From: Bugulina stolonifera
Taxonomy: Eukaryota; Bryozoa; Gymnolaemata; Cheilostomatida; Bugulidae
Length of the DNA stretch: 64,000 bases
Direction of reading: 5' to 3'
Assembly: GCA_935421135.1 (NCBI GenBank)
Contig: OW285188.1
Location: 21,429,233 to 21,493,232, forward strand
The translations under genes were made by a program, and so were the position numbers. Under the pieces are notes generated by a model. That model had not been told where the DNA came from and did no database searches. It saw nothing but the letters and a program-made list of their open reading frames with translations. How positions within the stretch are numbered: the first letter of the stretch is position 1; the number at the start of each line of letters is the position of its first letter. Below, one piece after another: positions 7,247 through 20,220 of this stretch.

Positions 7247-10200
7247 ATGGACATCCCGCATCCAATGAGTGGTGCCTCCACCAACAAATATTTCGTTAGT
7301 GACGATGGAAAGGTGCGAGTACCAGCTCTCATTGTCGGTGCCCCAGAAATCTATGACCAAGTTAAACAGGACATGCTGAAATATAAATGGAATGAGACAG
7401 ACTTCCTTCTGGCTACGTACCCAAAAAATGGTAAGTACATGTACATGTAAATAAGTACATGGGTATGTAAGTAAGTACATGGGTATGTAAGTAAGTACAA
7501 GAGTACGTAAGTAAGTACATGGGTATGTAAGTAAGTACATGGGTATGTAAGTAAGTACATGGGTATGTAAGTAAGTACATGGGCATGTAAGTAAGTACAT
7601 GGGTATGTAACTAAGTACATGGGTATGTAAGTAAGTACATGGGTACGTAAGTGAGCACATGGGTATGTAAGTAGGTACATGGGTATGTAAGTAAGTACAT
7701 GGGTATGTAAGTAAGTACATGGGTATGTAAGTAAGTACAAGAGTACGTAAGTAAGTACATGGGTATGTAAGTAAGTACATGGGTATGTAAGTAAGTACAT
7801 GGGTATGTAAGTAAGTACATGGGCATGTAAGTAAGTACATGGGTATGTAACTAAGTACATGGGTATGTAAGTAAGTACATGGGTACGTAAGTGAGCACAT
7901 GGGTATGTAAGTAGGTACATGGGTATGTAAGTAAGTACATGGGTATGTAAGTAAGTACATGGGTATGTAAATAAGTACATTGGTAAGTATGTTAGTACAT
8001 TGTAAGTATTGTATATGTAAGTATATCGATAGATATGATAATAACACTACTGTATGTTTTAGTAAATTTGATCAGCTCTGAATTTGGAACCATATTACCC
8101 TAAAAGCAGAAATATTTCGGGGAAGAAAGTTTCGCAAAATTGATGTTTAAGCATATTTCAGCATTAAAACCAAGCTTAGCTAAGCTCTATGTTTACTCAG
8201 ATTTAAACCCCACTTACATACAGTACAAAACTACAGCTGACTCCTATATAGTGCAGTAAGCCCACCTGTGAAGTAAAGTAATTACCATAGCTTGTTAATT
8301 AATCCTCTGATTAAGCTCCTACTCCAGGCTACTTACCAATTATGTTATAGCAAATACTTGCTGCTTTGTAAAATATTCAACTATGTATCATATAGCTATA
8401 TAGCTGCATGTATGGTCTGTTTAAACCAGAAATTATTTAAATCAGTTTGAAAGCAGATATTAATAGCGATGGAAATTATTTGCGAGTTTGTCACTAGCGA
8501 AATTCACAAAAGTTAAAACTCGCAAAATGTATCTGCTTTTAGGGTATTTCCCCAAGCAATGCTTTTGAAAATTTTTAAAAATATCTACCCGAAATCTCTC
8601 ATATTTTAGGTACAAACTTTATGTGGGAGATAATGATGATGTTAGTGAGAGGTACTGCTGACTACATCACAGACAGTAAGGCTGCCTGTATGATTGACCT
8701 GTTCCCTCTTTCTAAAACTGAAGTTGTCTTTCCTTCTCCTCGGGTCCTCAACACTCACTACAGACTTGATGTCCTCCCCAAAGAGTTCAGAGGAAGGAAA
8801 ACCGTTTTAGGTTAAATAATTCTACACTGTATGACTTTAGTAATCTGTTAAATCCTAATTTGATAAATTGAGCAGTACTGGTATGACGATCTGGAGTTGG
8901 AAAATTGAATATTACAATAACTACATGTATATTTAGTAATATACATGTAATAATATACTGATCACTGATCTAACCTTTTGTCTCCTCTTGTAGTGTTGAG
9001 GAACCCCAAAGATAGCCTGGTTTCTCATTACTACCATGACACTAAAGTGGTGAGTGTAGCACGAGGTCTACTATCTACAAAGTGCACTTAGGCTAATTAG
9101 CTTTGGAATAACGAGAGAGAAGTTTCAACTCAAGTGAAATAATTTTCCTCCAAAATAAATGAGTATAGAAATCATTGTAAAAATTTACCTGGCGGTGACT
9201 TTATGCTTTATAAAAGTAACAATTATTCATATATTGTAAATCCCTCATTGTGCTGGTTACTCTATAACCACATGACTGCTACGAGTTAACCTGGCAATTC
9301 ACTTATAGATTGGTACTTCCCATTCACATCACCACCTGACAATATAGTCAATAACAGCTTCAAGCTGATAATATTTCAATAATGTTATTACAGTGTGCTG
9401 GCCATGTGGGTATGGAGGAATATTCAAAGATTTCTCTCTCAGATTTTTTCCAGATGTACTTGTTTAGCAAACAGCGACCGTATGGCAATTACTTTGACTA
9501 CGCTGAGCACATGTGGTCACTTAGAGATGACCCTAACCTGCTGGTAGTGTACTTCGAGGATTTGAAAACGGTAAATACGACCTCCGTTTTTCAGTAAAGC
9601 ATTAATTGAGTCTTGTGTATACCTTCAGTAACCTTGTAGACAGATTCGAATTACATGCTGCAGTCACTCACTTAGAAAACCAATAGAAAACAAGTATGCA
9701 TGTGTTCTGGAGTTGCCTTCTTTTTGCTAGCCTAAGATGATAAAATATACATACAGAAATCAATATGCAAACTGGCCATAGGTCAAGTTTGCTATAGAAT
9801 TGGAGAGATTTGGAAGATAGCTTTGTAAGGGTAAATTCCCAGCTTCTAAATTCTCAAGTACTTAAATTTCAGAATTCTAGCACTTTAGCAACTTCACTGA
9901 CCTGAAATGGTTAAAATTAACCCATTGTTGTTGCCATGTATCTGTCATAAAAACGTATATGTACATGTACATATACATGTAGATGGTATCATTATTTCCT
10001 AATTGTTTCTTCTTCCATATTTTATTAAAAATTTACAGGACCCTGTCTCCAGTATTCAGAAGTTAAATGAGTTTATGGGAACTCAGAGAAGTCCAGAACT
10101 TGTTCAACAGATAGCAGAGGCAACGATGTTCAACAAAATGAAAGCTGGCAAGTCAGCAAACCTACAACTGAATGACTTGCTAAAGAACCAGGTAGTCTAT

Positions 10201-12003
10201 ATTATCTCCAGTAACCAAATGGCCCACTTACGTTACGATTCTCAGTCACCATTGTTGGCATCCATCTTGCTGGTTAGTGATCTCTGCTTTGTGGTGCTCT
10301 TAAACGAGTTCTTTGCTCTAATTGGAGTTCTGTGGACTGTGTTAGAGCATTGGTCCTTGTGTAGAATTATGGGTTTGGGGCTGTGTCAGATTTTTTGTTG
10401 AATATGATGACATCGGTGCTTCAAACAGCCATTTAGTTGACTGTCTGGCGCATTCCTTGTCTTGTAATATAACCATCACATTGATTATTCTACATGTATT
10501 ATTAGTCAAAATGTACATGTTCAGTAGCTGGTAATAGTAGGTGTCTTCGGGACCTGAACTTCAGACCCAGGCCGATTTACAAAAATATTTTCCGGCACAC
10601 ATCCGTCACAGGGTCGCGAACACACCGGCCTGGGCCAAAAGCAAAATCCTCATTTCCGCGCGAAGAAATCAGGTGTGCCGATGAGCTAGGGATGGTTTCG
10701 TCCAGCCAAGCAAAATCCTAGGCCAATAGCCCTTCTGGCCTTGGTCGGACGGCCATCTTGTAAATTTTATTTGCGACCCGGGTCCGTCCAAGAGGTCGCG
10801 AAGACACCTAGTAACATTGTAAATTTTTTATTATTTTGATAAGAATAGTAAGCTAGATTGTTATACCTACATTACATGCATACCTAATCTATGGGGCATA
10901 TAATATATAGTCATGTACATGTAGTATATGATTACATGGGGTATATGTAGTACCATTGGAATGTTTTAGCTTAAAGACATGATTAACAAGTCTAATCCTA
11001 ATGAACGTGTAAAGCTCTTGTATAGAAAAGGTAGAGTATGGCGACATCCCATTCATCCTGTCTGCATGTATACACCTGAAGATGCTGCAGTGATTCACTG
11101 TATATCTTCATGGTGCTTCTTAATGCTCCTTATTACATGTATATTAGACCTGCAATGTATTTTCTTCTAATTCCAGAGCATAACAATTTACAAAATGTAA
11201 ATGTATCATGTAAATTAAATTTACATGATACATGGTACATGGTGCATGGTACATGGTGCATGGTACATGGTGCATGGTACATGGTGCATGGTACATGGTA
11301 CATGGTGCATGGTACATGGTGCATGGTACATGGTGCATGGTACATGGTGCATGGTACATGGTGCATGGTACATGGTGCATGGTACATGGTGCATGGTATA
11401 TGGTGCATGGTACATGGTGCATGCATGATACATGGTACGTGGTGTGTGGTGCATGCATGATACATGATGCGTGGTGCGTGGTGCAAGGCGCGTGGCGCGT
11501 GGCGCGTGGCGCGAGGCGCGTGGTGCATGGTGTGTGATGCAGTATTGCCAAGGTGTGCTTCTAGGCATATTTCTGAGCTTCACCGATGAGGTGTCAAACA
11601 CTGAAACAGTACACTGTATGCAGATTGAGGAAACTAAATTTTTATATTGACTTCGCCTGTGTAAAAACTTTTATCTCATAAAGTATTAGTACCGTTTGAA
11701 CCCCTTGGACCTACATTACATGTTACTGTATTGGTCATTTAGTATGAGCACTCACAAGCTATTAGTCCTAATAAGAAGTTGTCCTCTCCCAATGAGCTCT
11801 CTACCTCGGGCAGAAGGGATATCAATGTGTAGGAGATTGCTATAGTCGTTCAAAAACATCAACATGTTTAATAAGCTTGTGTACAAATATTTGCAGGTGA
11901 AGTAGGAGACTGGAAGAATCACCTGACAGTAGCTCAAAATGAGACGTTTGATGAATTCTTAGCAAAATGGCAGCCAAGCAAAGAAATACCATTCAGATAT
12001 TAG
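7247..12003 (+). CDS. SULT-A, cytosolic sulfotransferase (7 coding exons)
   Basis: Exons: 7247-7430, 8610-8810, 8994-9049, 9394-9570, 10039-10191, 10970-11030, 11897-12003, giving 312 aa (313 if the extra ATG at 7244 is used). The enzyme would transfer sulfate from PAPS to small hydroxyl or amine substrates in the cytosol. Signature residues: TYPKNGT at 57-63 (5'-phosphosulfate loop), NTHY with catalytic His111, Arg131 and Ser139 in [11 protein letters not shown] (3'-phosphate binding), RKGEVGDW at 276-283, and dimer motif K284-T288-V289-E293. The spacing matches human SULT1A1 closely. All junctions are GT-AG, but intron 2 has a weak donor (GTTAAA). Intron 1 holds a minisatellite and a MITE, intron 5 a MITE and intron 6 a 7-bp array. 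AATAAA at 12115. Confidence 0.88.
7431..7990 (+). repeat. 20-bp minisatellite grown from the intron 1 splice donor
   Basis: About 27 copies of GTAAGTAAGTACATGGGTAT start exactly at the SULT-A exon 1 donor, whose own sequence is GTAAGTACATG. A higher-order 240-bp duplication is visible: 7501-7740 repeats as 7741-7980 with one or two changes, including variant units GAGTACG, GGGCATG and GTGAGCAC. Long minus-strand frames here are artefacts. Confidence 0.92.
8096..8546. mobile_element. TA-flanked MITE (family 1, deleted copy)
   Basis: Ends CCCTAAAAGCAG and CTGCTTTTAGGG are perfect inverted repeats bounded by TA, as in Tc1/mariner-type nonautonomous elements. A second copy at 22253-22780 is about 77 bp longer near its left end. 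SULT-B intron 1 lacks the element. Confidence 0.82.
10540..10808. mobile_element. MITE (family 2) in SULT-A intron 5
   Basis: Termini GGTGTCTTCGGGACCT and AGGTCGCGAAGACACC are inverted repeats flanked by TA. The interior is GC-richer than the surroundings. A degraded copy in reverse orientation lies near 37360-37510. The corresponding part of SULT-B lacks it. Confidence 0.75.
11201..11535. repeat. 33-bp palindrome followed by a 7-bp (CATGGTR)n array
   Basis: 11201-11233 is a perfect palindrome, 16-bp arms around a single A (left arm ATGTATCATGTAAATT). It runs straight into about 300 bp of CATGGTA/CATGGTG units that drift into GCGTGGC repeats near 11500. It lies in SULT-A intron 6. SULT-B carries a related short GTGGTGTGTGGTGC tract, but in intron 4 (16530-16575), with the same 3' flank (GATGCAGTATTGCCAAG). 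Confidence 0.85.
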
Positions 12004-13149
12004 AAATACAGATTATACTGTTTCATAATTATATTTTATCTAAGTACACGCATCTACTGCACATGTATATGGTAGACAGTACATGCATCATATAATGCTC
12101 AATGATAAAACCGGAATAAATAAATTTTGAATGTAATAAAATTCACTATAAAATATAGTATAGATTGAAGTGACCAAAAACTTATGTAATTATGATAACA
12201 ACATAACAATGCTTCTATATGCACCTATAGATAGAAATACAAATACAGGATTTAAATGTTAAACTCAGGGTCCTGCTTTTTAGCAAAATAAAGTATTTTA
12301 TGAACTAATTAAATAACGATGGTATTTATGTATAAGAGTTACATGTATCTGTGCAGCACATGCAGGTAATTTTTCTGACATCTGACTCCTCATCTATTCA
12401 TTGGTAATTCTTGTTACAGTTCAGTTAATTGCTGGTCATGTGCCTTATATATCTATGTCAATTCAAACTCATTTTTGAGAGATGTAATTCTATCTCAAGC
12501 TCATATACTGTTATGTATTTACAAGAGTTACCTGAACTGTTTCAAGGGTAGCTCCAGTTTTCTGTTGAACTTAAAACATGATATTCCAATTTGACCGAAA
12601 GCTCTTTTAACTGACATAAGGAACATTACACAGAGCTCATTACTCTGTGGTCACCATTTTGTGTGAAATAGGCTTCAATGATGTCTTTTTTACAAGGAAA
12701 CTATTTAAGATCGCCCAAAGATCATCACTGGCTTTTGATGCTTCGCACTACTACGAAGCAGATTCCTCCACCTGGTAAGAATTTGAAATCGAGGCTCTGT
12801 GGCACATATGGTCCAGGCCAGTGGTCTGATCCATTAACCATCCCAGCTCAGAAATCAACTGCATGTAAGACACTCTTCTATGGTGGTGACTTTGCTGTAA
12901 ACCATAATTATATATACATGTTTAATACATGTATGTAAACTCGTTTTGAGCTACAACAAACACATTATGATGACACCTCAACTGTACTCAACATAATATG
13001 ACCAGAAAGGGTTGTTATTACTCACAAGCATGTCATTTGAGGACTACTTTATGCAGAAGTTTGATTATAGATTATTAAATTCTGGCTGCAGATAAGTCCT
13101 CTTAACTGACCCATTTCTGCACATCATACCTTAACACCTATGATGCCAA
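12004..13149. other. Intergenic region between SULT-A and SULT-B, with an exon-like fragment
   Basis: The SULT-A polyadenylation signal AATAAA is at 12115-12120. An 86-codon frame at 12678-12938 includes TYGPGQWSDPLTIP, which resembles the last strands of a fibronectin type III domain, followed by a donor-like GTAAGA in the middle. It could be a relic exon, but support is weak. The rest is AT-rich with no recognised gene. Confidence 0.3.
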
Positions 13150-13242
13150 CATGTACATACCAATATAATAATTAGTAACATATATTATGGTACAGCTGTA
13201 TTCACAAACCATCATTATTCGATTTGACCATCAGTGAATCAG
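13150..13242 (+). promoter_or_regulatory. SULT-B promoter and non-coding exon 0
   Basis: Close copy of the SULT-A block, with CATATATTATGG and donor AATCAG/GTAAGA at 13242/13243. Intron 0 would run to the acceptor TTTCCAG at 14463. Confidence 0.5.
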
Positions 13243-14466
13243 GTAAGAGTGAAATGTTACTTACAAGAGCTATAATATATATTAGAATACAGCGTTTGCT
13301 GTCGTTGTTGAAGCTTATCATAGTACCATTGCGCAGCACATGCACAGGCTGTACTGAATCAAACGCAAGCGATATTATTTGATGATAGTAGTTGTTTGCA
13401 TACATCACAATCTTGCACCTGACTTTGTAAGGGTGGACCTTCTTATGGCGGACCTCTTGAGTGTTTTTATCTCGTTCTAGTCGTACCTTGCAAAGACTTA
13501 TCGGGCCTGACCTTTTCCGTGGAATAGATAATTAATTGGACATTAATTGTAGTCCAATGACCCATCGGTCTACTGGACTCTAGGCAGAGCCAGTTTTATA
13601 TAAAGGGTGCCACGTTTTTCTTCCAGTTACTTTTTGGATTACAGTACAGTAACTCCAATCTTCTTGTATGCTCTGCATTCTCAATGCAAATTTATAGGAG
13701 TACCTATGAGTCTCTCATCTTAGTTCCATGTGGAGCTGAGTGCCTGGAACAAATAGTGTAGTTCCATATAGCTTAGACAAGCTCGAACTCGAAAACAGGG
13801 TTCGATCCTATACAAGCACAATAATACACATAATAGGAGCACATCGGACCTGTGGGTTAGTTGTATCCTGAGGTCTCTGTTGGCATCTAGCATTGGTCAG
13901 GTCGGCCCTAGAGCTTAATAGACTGAGTTCAGTTCACGCCGTGTTTTGGCGTGTGTGCCAAAGTTACTATTTCAAAGCATTCCAAGTTCCAACATTCCTA
14001 CACAGATATATAACTACTTTAGAACATTATTATAAGCCCTGGTAGCTGTAGGCACAAAATGTTATGCACACTTATACCCAACAAATACAACACAGTTATC
14101 TTATAAAACATTGAAATTGACATAAAAGAACTGTATAATATTACCAGCACTTTAGATAAAATAGGCAGCTAAAGCTATGGTGTGTGGTCAACTGTAGTTA
14201 TGTGTCACAAAATACAACCTATTGGATGTAGGCACGCAGCAAACTGGGTTTAGAAACTAAAATAACAATACTGAAGCGATACACTGTTTGCAGATTGAGT
14301 ATAGCTAATAAGTACACCGTATTATAAAGTATTTTGTGCTTGCCTGTTGAATTATTTTTTGTCTTGTGCTCTTAAATATCCAGTCTACATGTAGTTTAAT
14401 ACTGGATTCCGGCTCTAACTCAACTAAATTCCCGTTTCAGTTCTACTGATGTTTAATTTCCAGACA

Positions 14467-17400
14467 ATGGACATCCCACATCCAAAGAGTGGTGCCTCCA
14501 CCAACAAATATTTAGGTAGCCACGATGGAAAGGTACGAGTACCAGTTCTTATTGTTGGCAACCCAAAAACTTATGACCAAGTTAAACAGGACATGCTGGA
14601 ATATAAATGGAATGAGACAGACTTCCTTCTGGCTACGTACCCTAAAAATGGTAAGTATATGACTGTAAGTAAGTACATGGGTATGTAAGTAAGTACATGG
14701 GTATGTAAGTAAGTACATGGGTAAGTAATTAAGTACATGGGTATGTAAGTAAGTACATGGGCATGTAAGTAAGTACATAGGTATGTAAGTAAGTACATGG
14801 GTATGTAGGTAAGGTACATGTAAGGATATCAATAAATAAATTTTTAGTACTTACCATTATTGGTTTGGAACTAGATGATTTTCCAAATTTAGTCAGGCCC
14901 GGATTCAAAACAATATTTCATTGAGCAGTGCTTTTAAAAGTTTTTGAAATAATCTGCCCAAAATCTTTCATATTCTAATTCTAGGTACAAACTTCATGTG
15001 GGAGATAATGATGATGTTGGTGAGAGGTACTGCTGACTACATCACAGACATTAAGGCTGCCTGCATGATTGACCTGTTCCCTCTTTCTAAAACTGAAGTT
15101 GTCTTTCCTTCTCCTCGTGTCCTCAACACTCACTTCAGACTTGATGTTCTTCCCAAAGAGTTCAGAGGAAGGAAAACCGTTTTTGGTAAACAACTCTACT
15201 TCCTATGACTGTAGTAATTTGTTAAATCCTTCTTTTATAAATTTTGTTATGAAAGTTTCAAATTGGAAAAATGAATATTGTTAGACTGCACTCTGCTATA
15301 GCAATATATTAATATGCAAATCTAACTTTTCGTCTCCCCTTGCAGTGTTGAGGAACCCCAAAGATAGCCTGGTTTCTCACTACTACCATGACACTAAAGT
15401 GGTGAGTAGAGTGCAAATTTTACTATCTACTTAGTTCACTTGGGCTAATTCGCGTCGGTGGAGAGAGAGCGAGCAATTTCAACTCAAGTAAAACAATGTT
15501 CCTACAAAATGCATAAAAAATCATTATAAAATTTACCCAACCGCGACTTTACACCAATGTTAGATTAATTATAACAATTTTTTATTAATCTCTCGATGTG
15601 CTGGTTATGCTATAAGCACATGATTGCTATCAATTAACCTGAAAATTCAGTTATAGATTGGTACTTCCCATTCACATCACCACCTGACAATATAGTGATA
15701 GTCAATACCGGCTTCAAGCTGAAAATATTCTCATATAACGCTATTGCAGTGTGCCGACCAGGTGGGTATGGAAGAATATTCAAAGATTTCCTTCTCAGAC
15801 TTTTTCCAGATGTATCTGTTCGGCAAACAGCGACCGTATGGCAACTACTTTGACTACGTCGAGTACATGTGGTCACTCAGAGATGACCCTAATGTACTGC
15901 TAGTGTACTTCGAGGATTTGAAAATGGTAAATATGCTCTCAGTTGGTCAGTAAAGCATTAACTAAGTATTGCGTATACCATCTATAACTTTGTAAACAGA
16001 TTCCAATTATATATGCTGAACTCACTGACCTAGTAAACTAATAAGATAACAAGTATGTATCTGTTTTAGAGTTGCCTTCCTCTTTATAGTCTAAGCTGAA
16101 AAAGCTTTAATATTTTAACAGTATATTTTCATGAACCTGTGTTTTTGTGACCGAGCAGATGTGTGTCCATCTGAATTATCCACTTACACTACACTATGCC
16201 AACCAGTTCCTGCAGATTCCCTCTGGTAACACTGATGACACAGTGGTAGAATACGTATTTGATCGGAGACATACAAAAATTAATATTGTAATGGACTTTC
16301 TCGTACACTAATTATATTTCCAATTATTATATTAACTGCAGTCAACTAGTGACCTGTAGATAAGAACATTGTTGCAATACTAGTAATTTATTGCCAGGCT
16401 TTATTTGTGAACAATTCAGTCTATAACGGCAAGATTTTTACTGTTTGTCCACAGCAAACCCTGATGCTGACAGTATTTTTGGTAAAGTGTCGGCTCTCTG
16501 CAACCTGCTGCCAGCCATTTTATAGGAACGTGGTGTGTGGTGTGTGGTGCGTGGTGCGTGGTGCGTGATGCAGTATTGCCAAGTTGTGATCCTAGGCATA
16601 TTTCTGAGCTTCACCGATGAGGTGTCAAATACTAAAACAGTACACTGAACGTTTGATCACCTAATTTTCTTGCTTAATTCTTATTGGTTAATTATCTGGG
16701 CATATGTATAATATAACAGACAGCCTCCTTCACGTTGTAAACCATGTGCTATGTATTTGTAAGTTCAATACATTTATTCGCACTTTTGTGCATGTGTTTG
16801 GTGCTGATTGTTTGTACTTAGGTAGGTAGTTAGTACCTAGTAGGCCTAAATAGTGGCTTGGTAATAACCTGAGTTAGACTATTTATGGTGGCTACTACGT
16901 GCGCAGGCCGTTGAGTCATAGCTAACTCTGTGTGGAGCTGGAAATAAAGGACAGCAACTGGTCCTTGCGCTACCTTAACAGTATGTAGGTTGCTCATAGG
17001 TTAAGATTGCTGTAAAATTAGGGGGACTTGGGAGATAGTTCTGAAGTATTCGAATTTCAGAATTCTATCACTTTAGCAGCATTCTATTTGACTTCATTGA
17101 CCTGAAATGAGTAAAAATAAACCATTGCTCTTGCTGTGTTACACTTACTTGTACTTGTAATACTACTATCAATAGATGATAATTATCATCATCATTGCGT
17201 AATTCCTTTTTTCATATTTCACAGGATCCTCTCTCCAGTATTCAGAAGGTAAATGAGTTTATGGGAACTCAGAGAAGTCCAGAACTTGTTCAACAAATAG
17301 CAGAGGCAACAAGGTTCAACAAAATGAAAGCTGGCAAGTCAGTAAACTTACAACTGAATGACTTGCTAAAAAACCAGGTAGTCTATTATCTCCAGCAACC

Positions 17401-18477
17401 AAATGACCCATTTATGTTATGATTCCCAGTCACCATTATTGTCATCCATCTTGCTGGTTAGTGACCGCTGCTTTGTGGTGCTCTTAATTAAACGAGTTCT
17501 TTACTCTTTATGGAGTTCTGTGGACTTTATTAAAGCATCAGTTCCTTGTGCAGAACTATGGCTTGGAGTCGTGTCTGATTATTGTTGAATATGATGACAT
17601 GAGGTGCCTCAAACATCTACATGTATCTCGTTGACTGGCTATCGCATTCCTTGTCTTGTCATACATGTATAACCATCACATTGACTCTTTCATTAGACGT
17701 TCAGCACAATGGGAATAGTAATATTGTAAAATTATTATTGTCGTTATTATGATAGTAAACAACAGAGATTGTTATACCTACATTACATGCATACCAAATC
17801 TATGAATTATATAATATACAACATGATTGTAGTACCATTGGTATGTTTTAGCTTAAAGGCATGGTTACCAAGTCTAATCCTAATAGACCGGTAAAGCTCT
17901 TGTATAGAAAAGGTAGAGTATGGTGACACTCCATTCTGTCTACATGCATATACAGGTACCTGAAGGTGCTGCAGTGATTCACTGTATACCTCAGGGTGCT
18001 TCTTAATGCTCCTTAATACATGTACATGTATATGAGACCTGCAGTGCATTTACGTCTAATGCCAGAGCATAACAATTTACACAATGTAAACTAAATTTTT
18101 ATATTGACTTCATCTGTGTAAAAATTTTTGTCTCATAAACTATTAGTACAGTCTGAACAACCACTTGGACCTGCATTACATGTTACTGTATTGGTCATTT
18201 TGTATTAGTACTAACAAGCTATTAGTCCTAATAAGAAGTTGTCCTCTCCCAATGAGCTTCCTTTCACTGGCAGAAGAGATGCCCATCGAGGGAAAATGGT
18301 TTCTTACTGTTGTTTGTAAACATTGGGAAACATAAACATGATTGATAAGTTTGTGTATAAATATTTGCAGGTGAAGTAGGAGACTGGAAGAATCACCTGA
18401 CAGTAGCTCAAAATGAAGTGTTTGATGAATTCTTAGCTAAATGGCCGCCAAGTAAAGAAATACCATTCAGATACTAG
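14467..18477 (+). CDS. SULT-B, cytosolic sulfotransferase (7 coding exons)
   Basis: Exons: 14467-14650, 14985-15185, 15346-15401, 15750-15926, 17225-17377, 17852-17912, 18371-18477, giving 312 aa. It is the tandem partner of SULT-A; exon lengths and phases are identical and all junctions GT-AG. TYPKNGT, NTHF with the catalytic His, [18 protein letters not shown] and [10 protein letters not shown] are all intact. In the segment coded by exon 6 every codon that differs from SULT-A changes the amino acid. The substrate cannot be predicted. Intron 1 carries a shorter version of the donor-derived 20-bp minisatellite (14651-14822). Intron 4 (1.3 kb) contains unrelated inserted sequence and a GTGGTGTG tract. 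Confidence 0.88.
14651..14822 (+). repeat. 20-bp donor-derived minisatellite, SULT-B intron 1
   Basis: About eight copies of GTAAGTAAGTACATGGGTAT begin at the exon 1 donor, as in SULT-A but without the 240-bp higher-order duplication. Confidence 0.9.
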
Positions 18478-20220
18478 AAATTCAGATTATACTAGTACAT
18501 ATATTGTGTTATCTACATACAAATAGTTTATATGGTTGAAAGTACATGCATATAATATATAGTGCTCTTTCATATAACCAGAATATAAAAAATTAAAATG
18601 TTTAAAAGCCACTGTAATACGTAATATAGATCGAAGCACTGAGAACTTATGTAATTATAATATCACCAAGCTGTGTTTCTACATACATGTACATGTACGC
18701 CCATAGATAGATATATACAAATATGTGATATTAAATGTTTAAAGCTGGTCCTGTTTATTAGCAAGATAAAATAATTTATGAGCTAAATAAATAATAATGA
18801 TACATGTATTTATGAACAATATGCGTTACATAATTATGTGCAATTCAAAGAGGTATTTTTTGGAATTTGTTTCTTGACATCAGTTCTGACTCTTCATCTA
18901 TTCATTGCTACATGTAATTCTCATTCCAGTACAGCCAATTGCTGATTATGTGTCTCATAAATTTATGTTAATTCGAACTCATTTTCAAAATTTATAATTC
19001 TATTTTAGGCTCATTTATTTCCCATAGAACACGTGACTTGTTACAAATTTAGCTGTCCATCTCTTTTCAAGAACAGAGGACTACGCTTTGTGTACTACAT
19101 GTAGTGTGTTGCTTCAAAAAAGTTCGATAGCCATTGAATACAGTAATTTTAAACAACTAAAACATAGAATAAAATTATTTAAATAGCAAATAAAAATTGA
19201 AACTTCATATTAACAATATTTGCTATAGAATAATCTTTTATTTGCAGAAATATTACCTTACATAAAGTTAATAATGTAAACATGAAAGAAATTGTGTAAA
19301 TTCGAAGTACACTGACTTCAAAAACAGTATAGTTTGGTAGCTTGATGTGTATGCACATAATTCAATTTTATTCTCATATTTTAGAGAGCTCACTCTTTGG
19401 TACTCAAACAGAGACTGAGTCTGTGAGCTACAAATTTAGGGCATATTTAATAAATAATCTAAGGTAATACATAGCTGCCTGTATCAATATTTCCTTGTGC
19501 AAGGCTCTAGAGCTAGGTTTACGAGTTTGGTTTTAACAGTCCGGAAACATTGATGTTTCAAAATATGTTTTTACTAAATTTAAGTATTCGATTTCAAAAT
19601 TGATATTTGTTCAAAAGTTTCAAACTTAATAGTATGAAAGCTGAATGTCCTACAATAACTGTGATTCCATGCATTCGATGTACTATTTATATTTTGATGA
19701 AACTGATCTTTTGATGTACACATTAGCCTGAGTACCACGTCATGCTGTACTCAACTCATTACAGTGAGATAAGCTTATTTAGCTATGAGCTTAGGTATAA
19801 ATGACACAAGAGAAATGTGCTAATTATACCAGTTATACATGTACATACGTACAATGGAATGTCATATCTGTTGCTACTGTAGGACTATAATTACATGTAC
19901 AATAGTTATTAGGCCTACCAAGTTTTCTATGGCATAGCATCAGTATCAAGCATATTGCCATTGGCCGATAGCAGCAATGTGGTTTTACTGTGTACTATAC
20001 CAGGCACACATACCTGAATTATGAGGTTCGAAGTTCAGCTTGTTGAACTTTTGAACCCGCTGTCCAAAAATAAACCGAAGGAAACATTAAAATATTAAAA
20101 CTGCAAAGCTCAAAAATTGCATAACAATAACTGAATCAAGTGACATTACCGCACATCAAATACTGATTTCTCGGATTAGCGACTTCCACATGCGAAACTA
20201 AAATAAAAGGCAGCTCGTTC
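18478..20220. other. Intergenic, no gene seen
   Basis: AT-rich sequence between SULT-B and the minus-strand gene. It includes 3'-flanking sequence similar to that after SULT-A up to about 18960. No coding region or clear repeat was recognised beyond that. Confidence 0.5.

Noticed and set aside
7217..8047. 276-codon minus frame of [10 protein letters not shown] repeats
   Set aside because: It is the antisense of the SULT-A intron 1 minisatellite, with no independent start or promoter.
11133..11601. Frames of [14 protein letters not shown] / [12 protein letters not shown] type
   Set aside because: Periodic translation of the 7-bp array.
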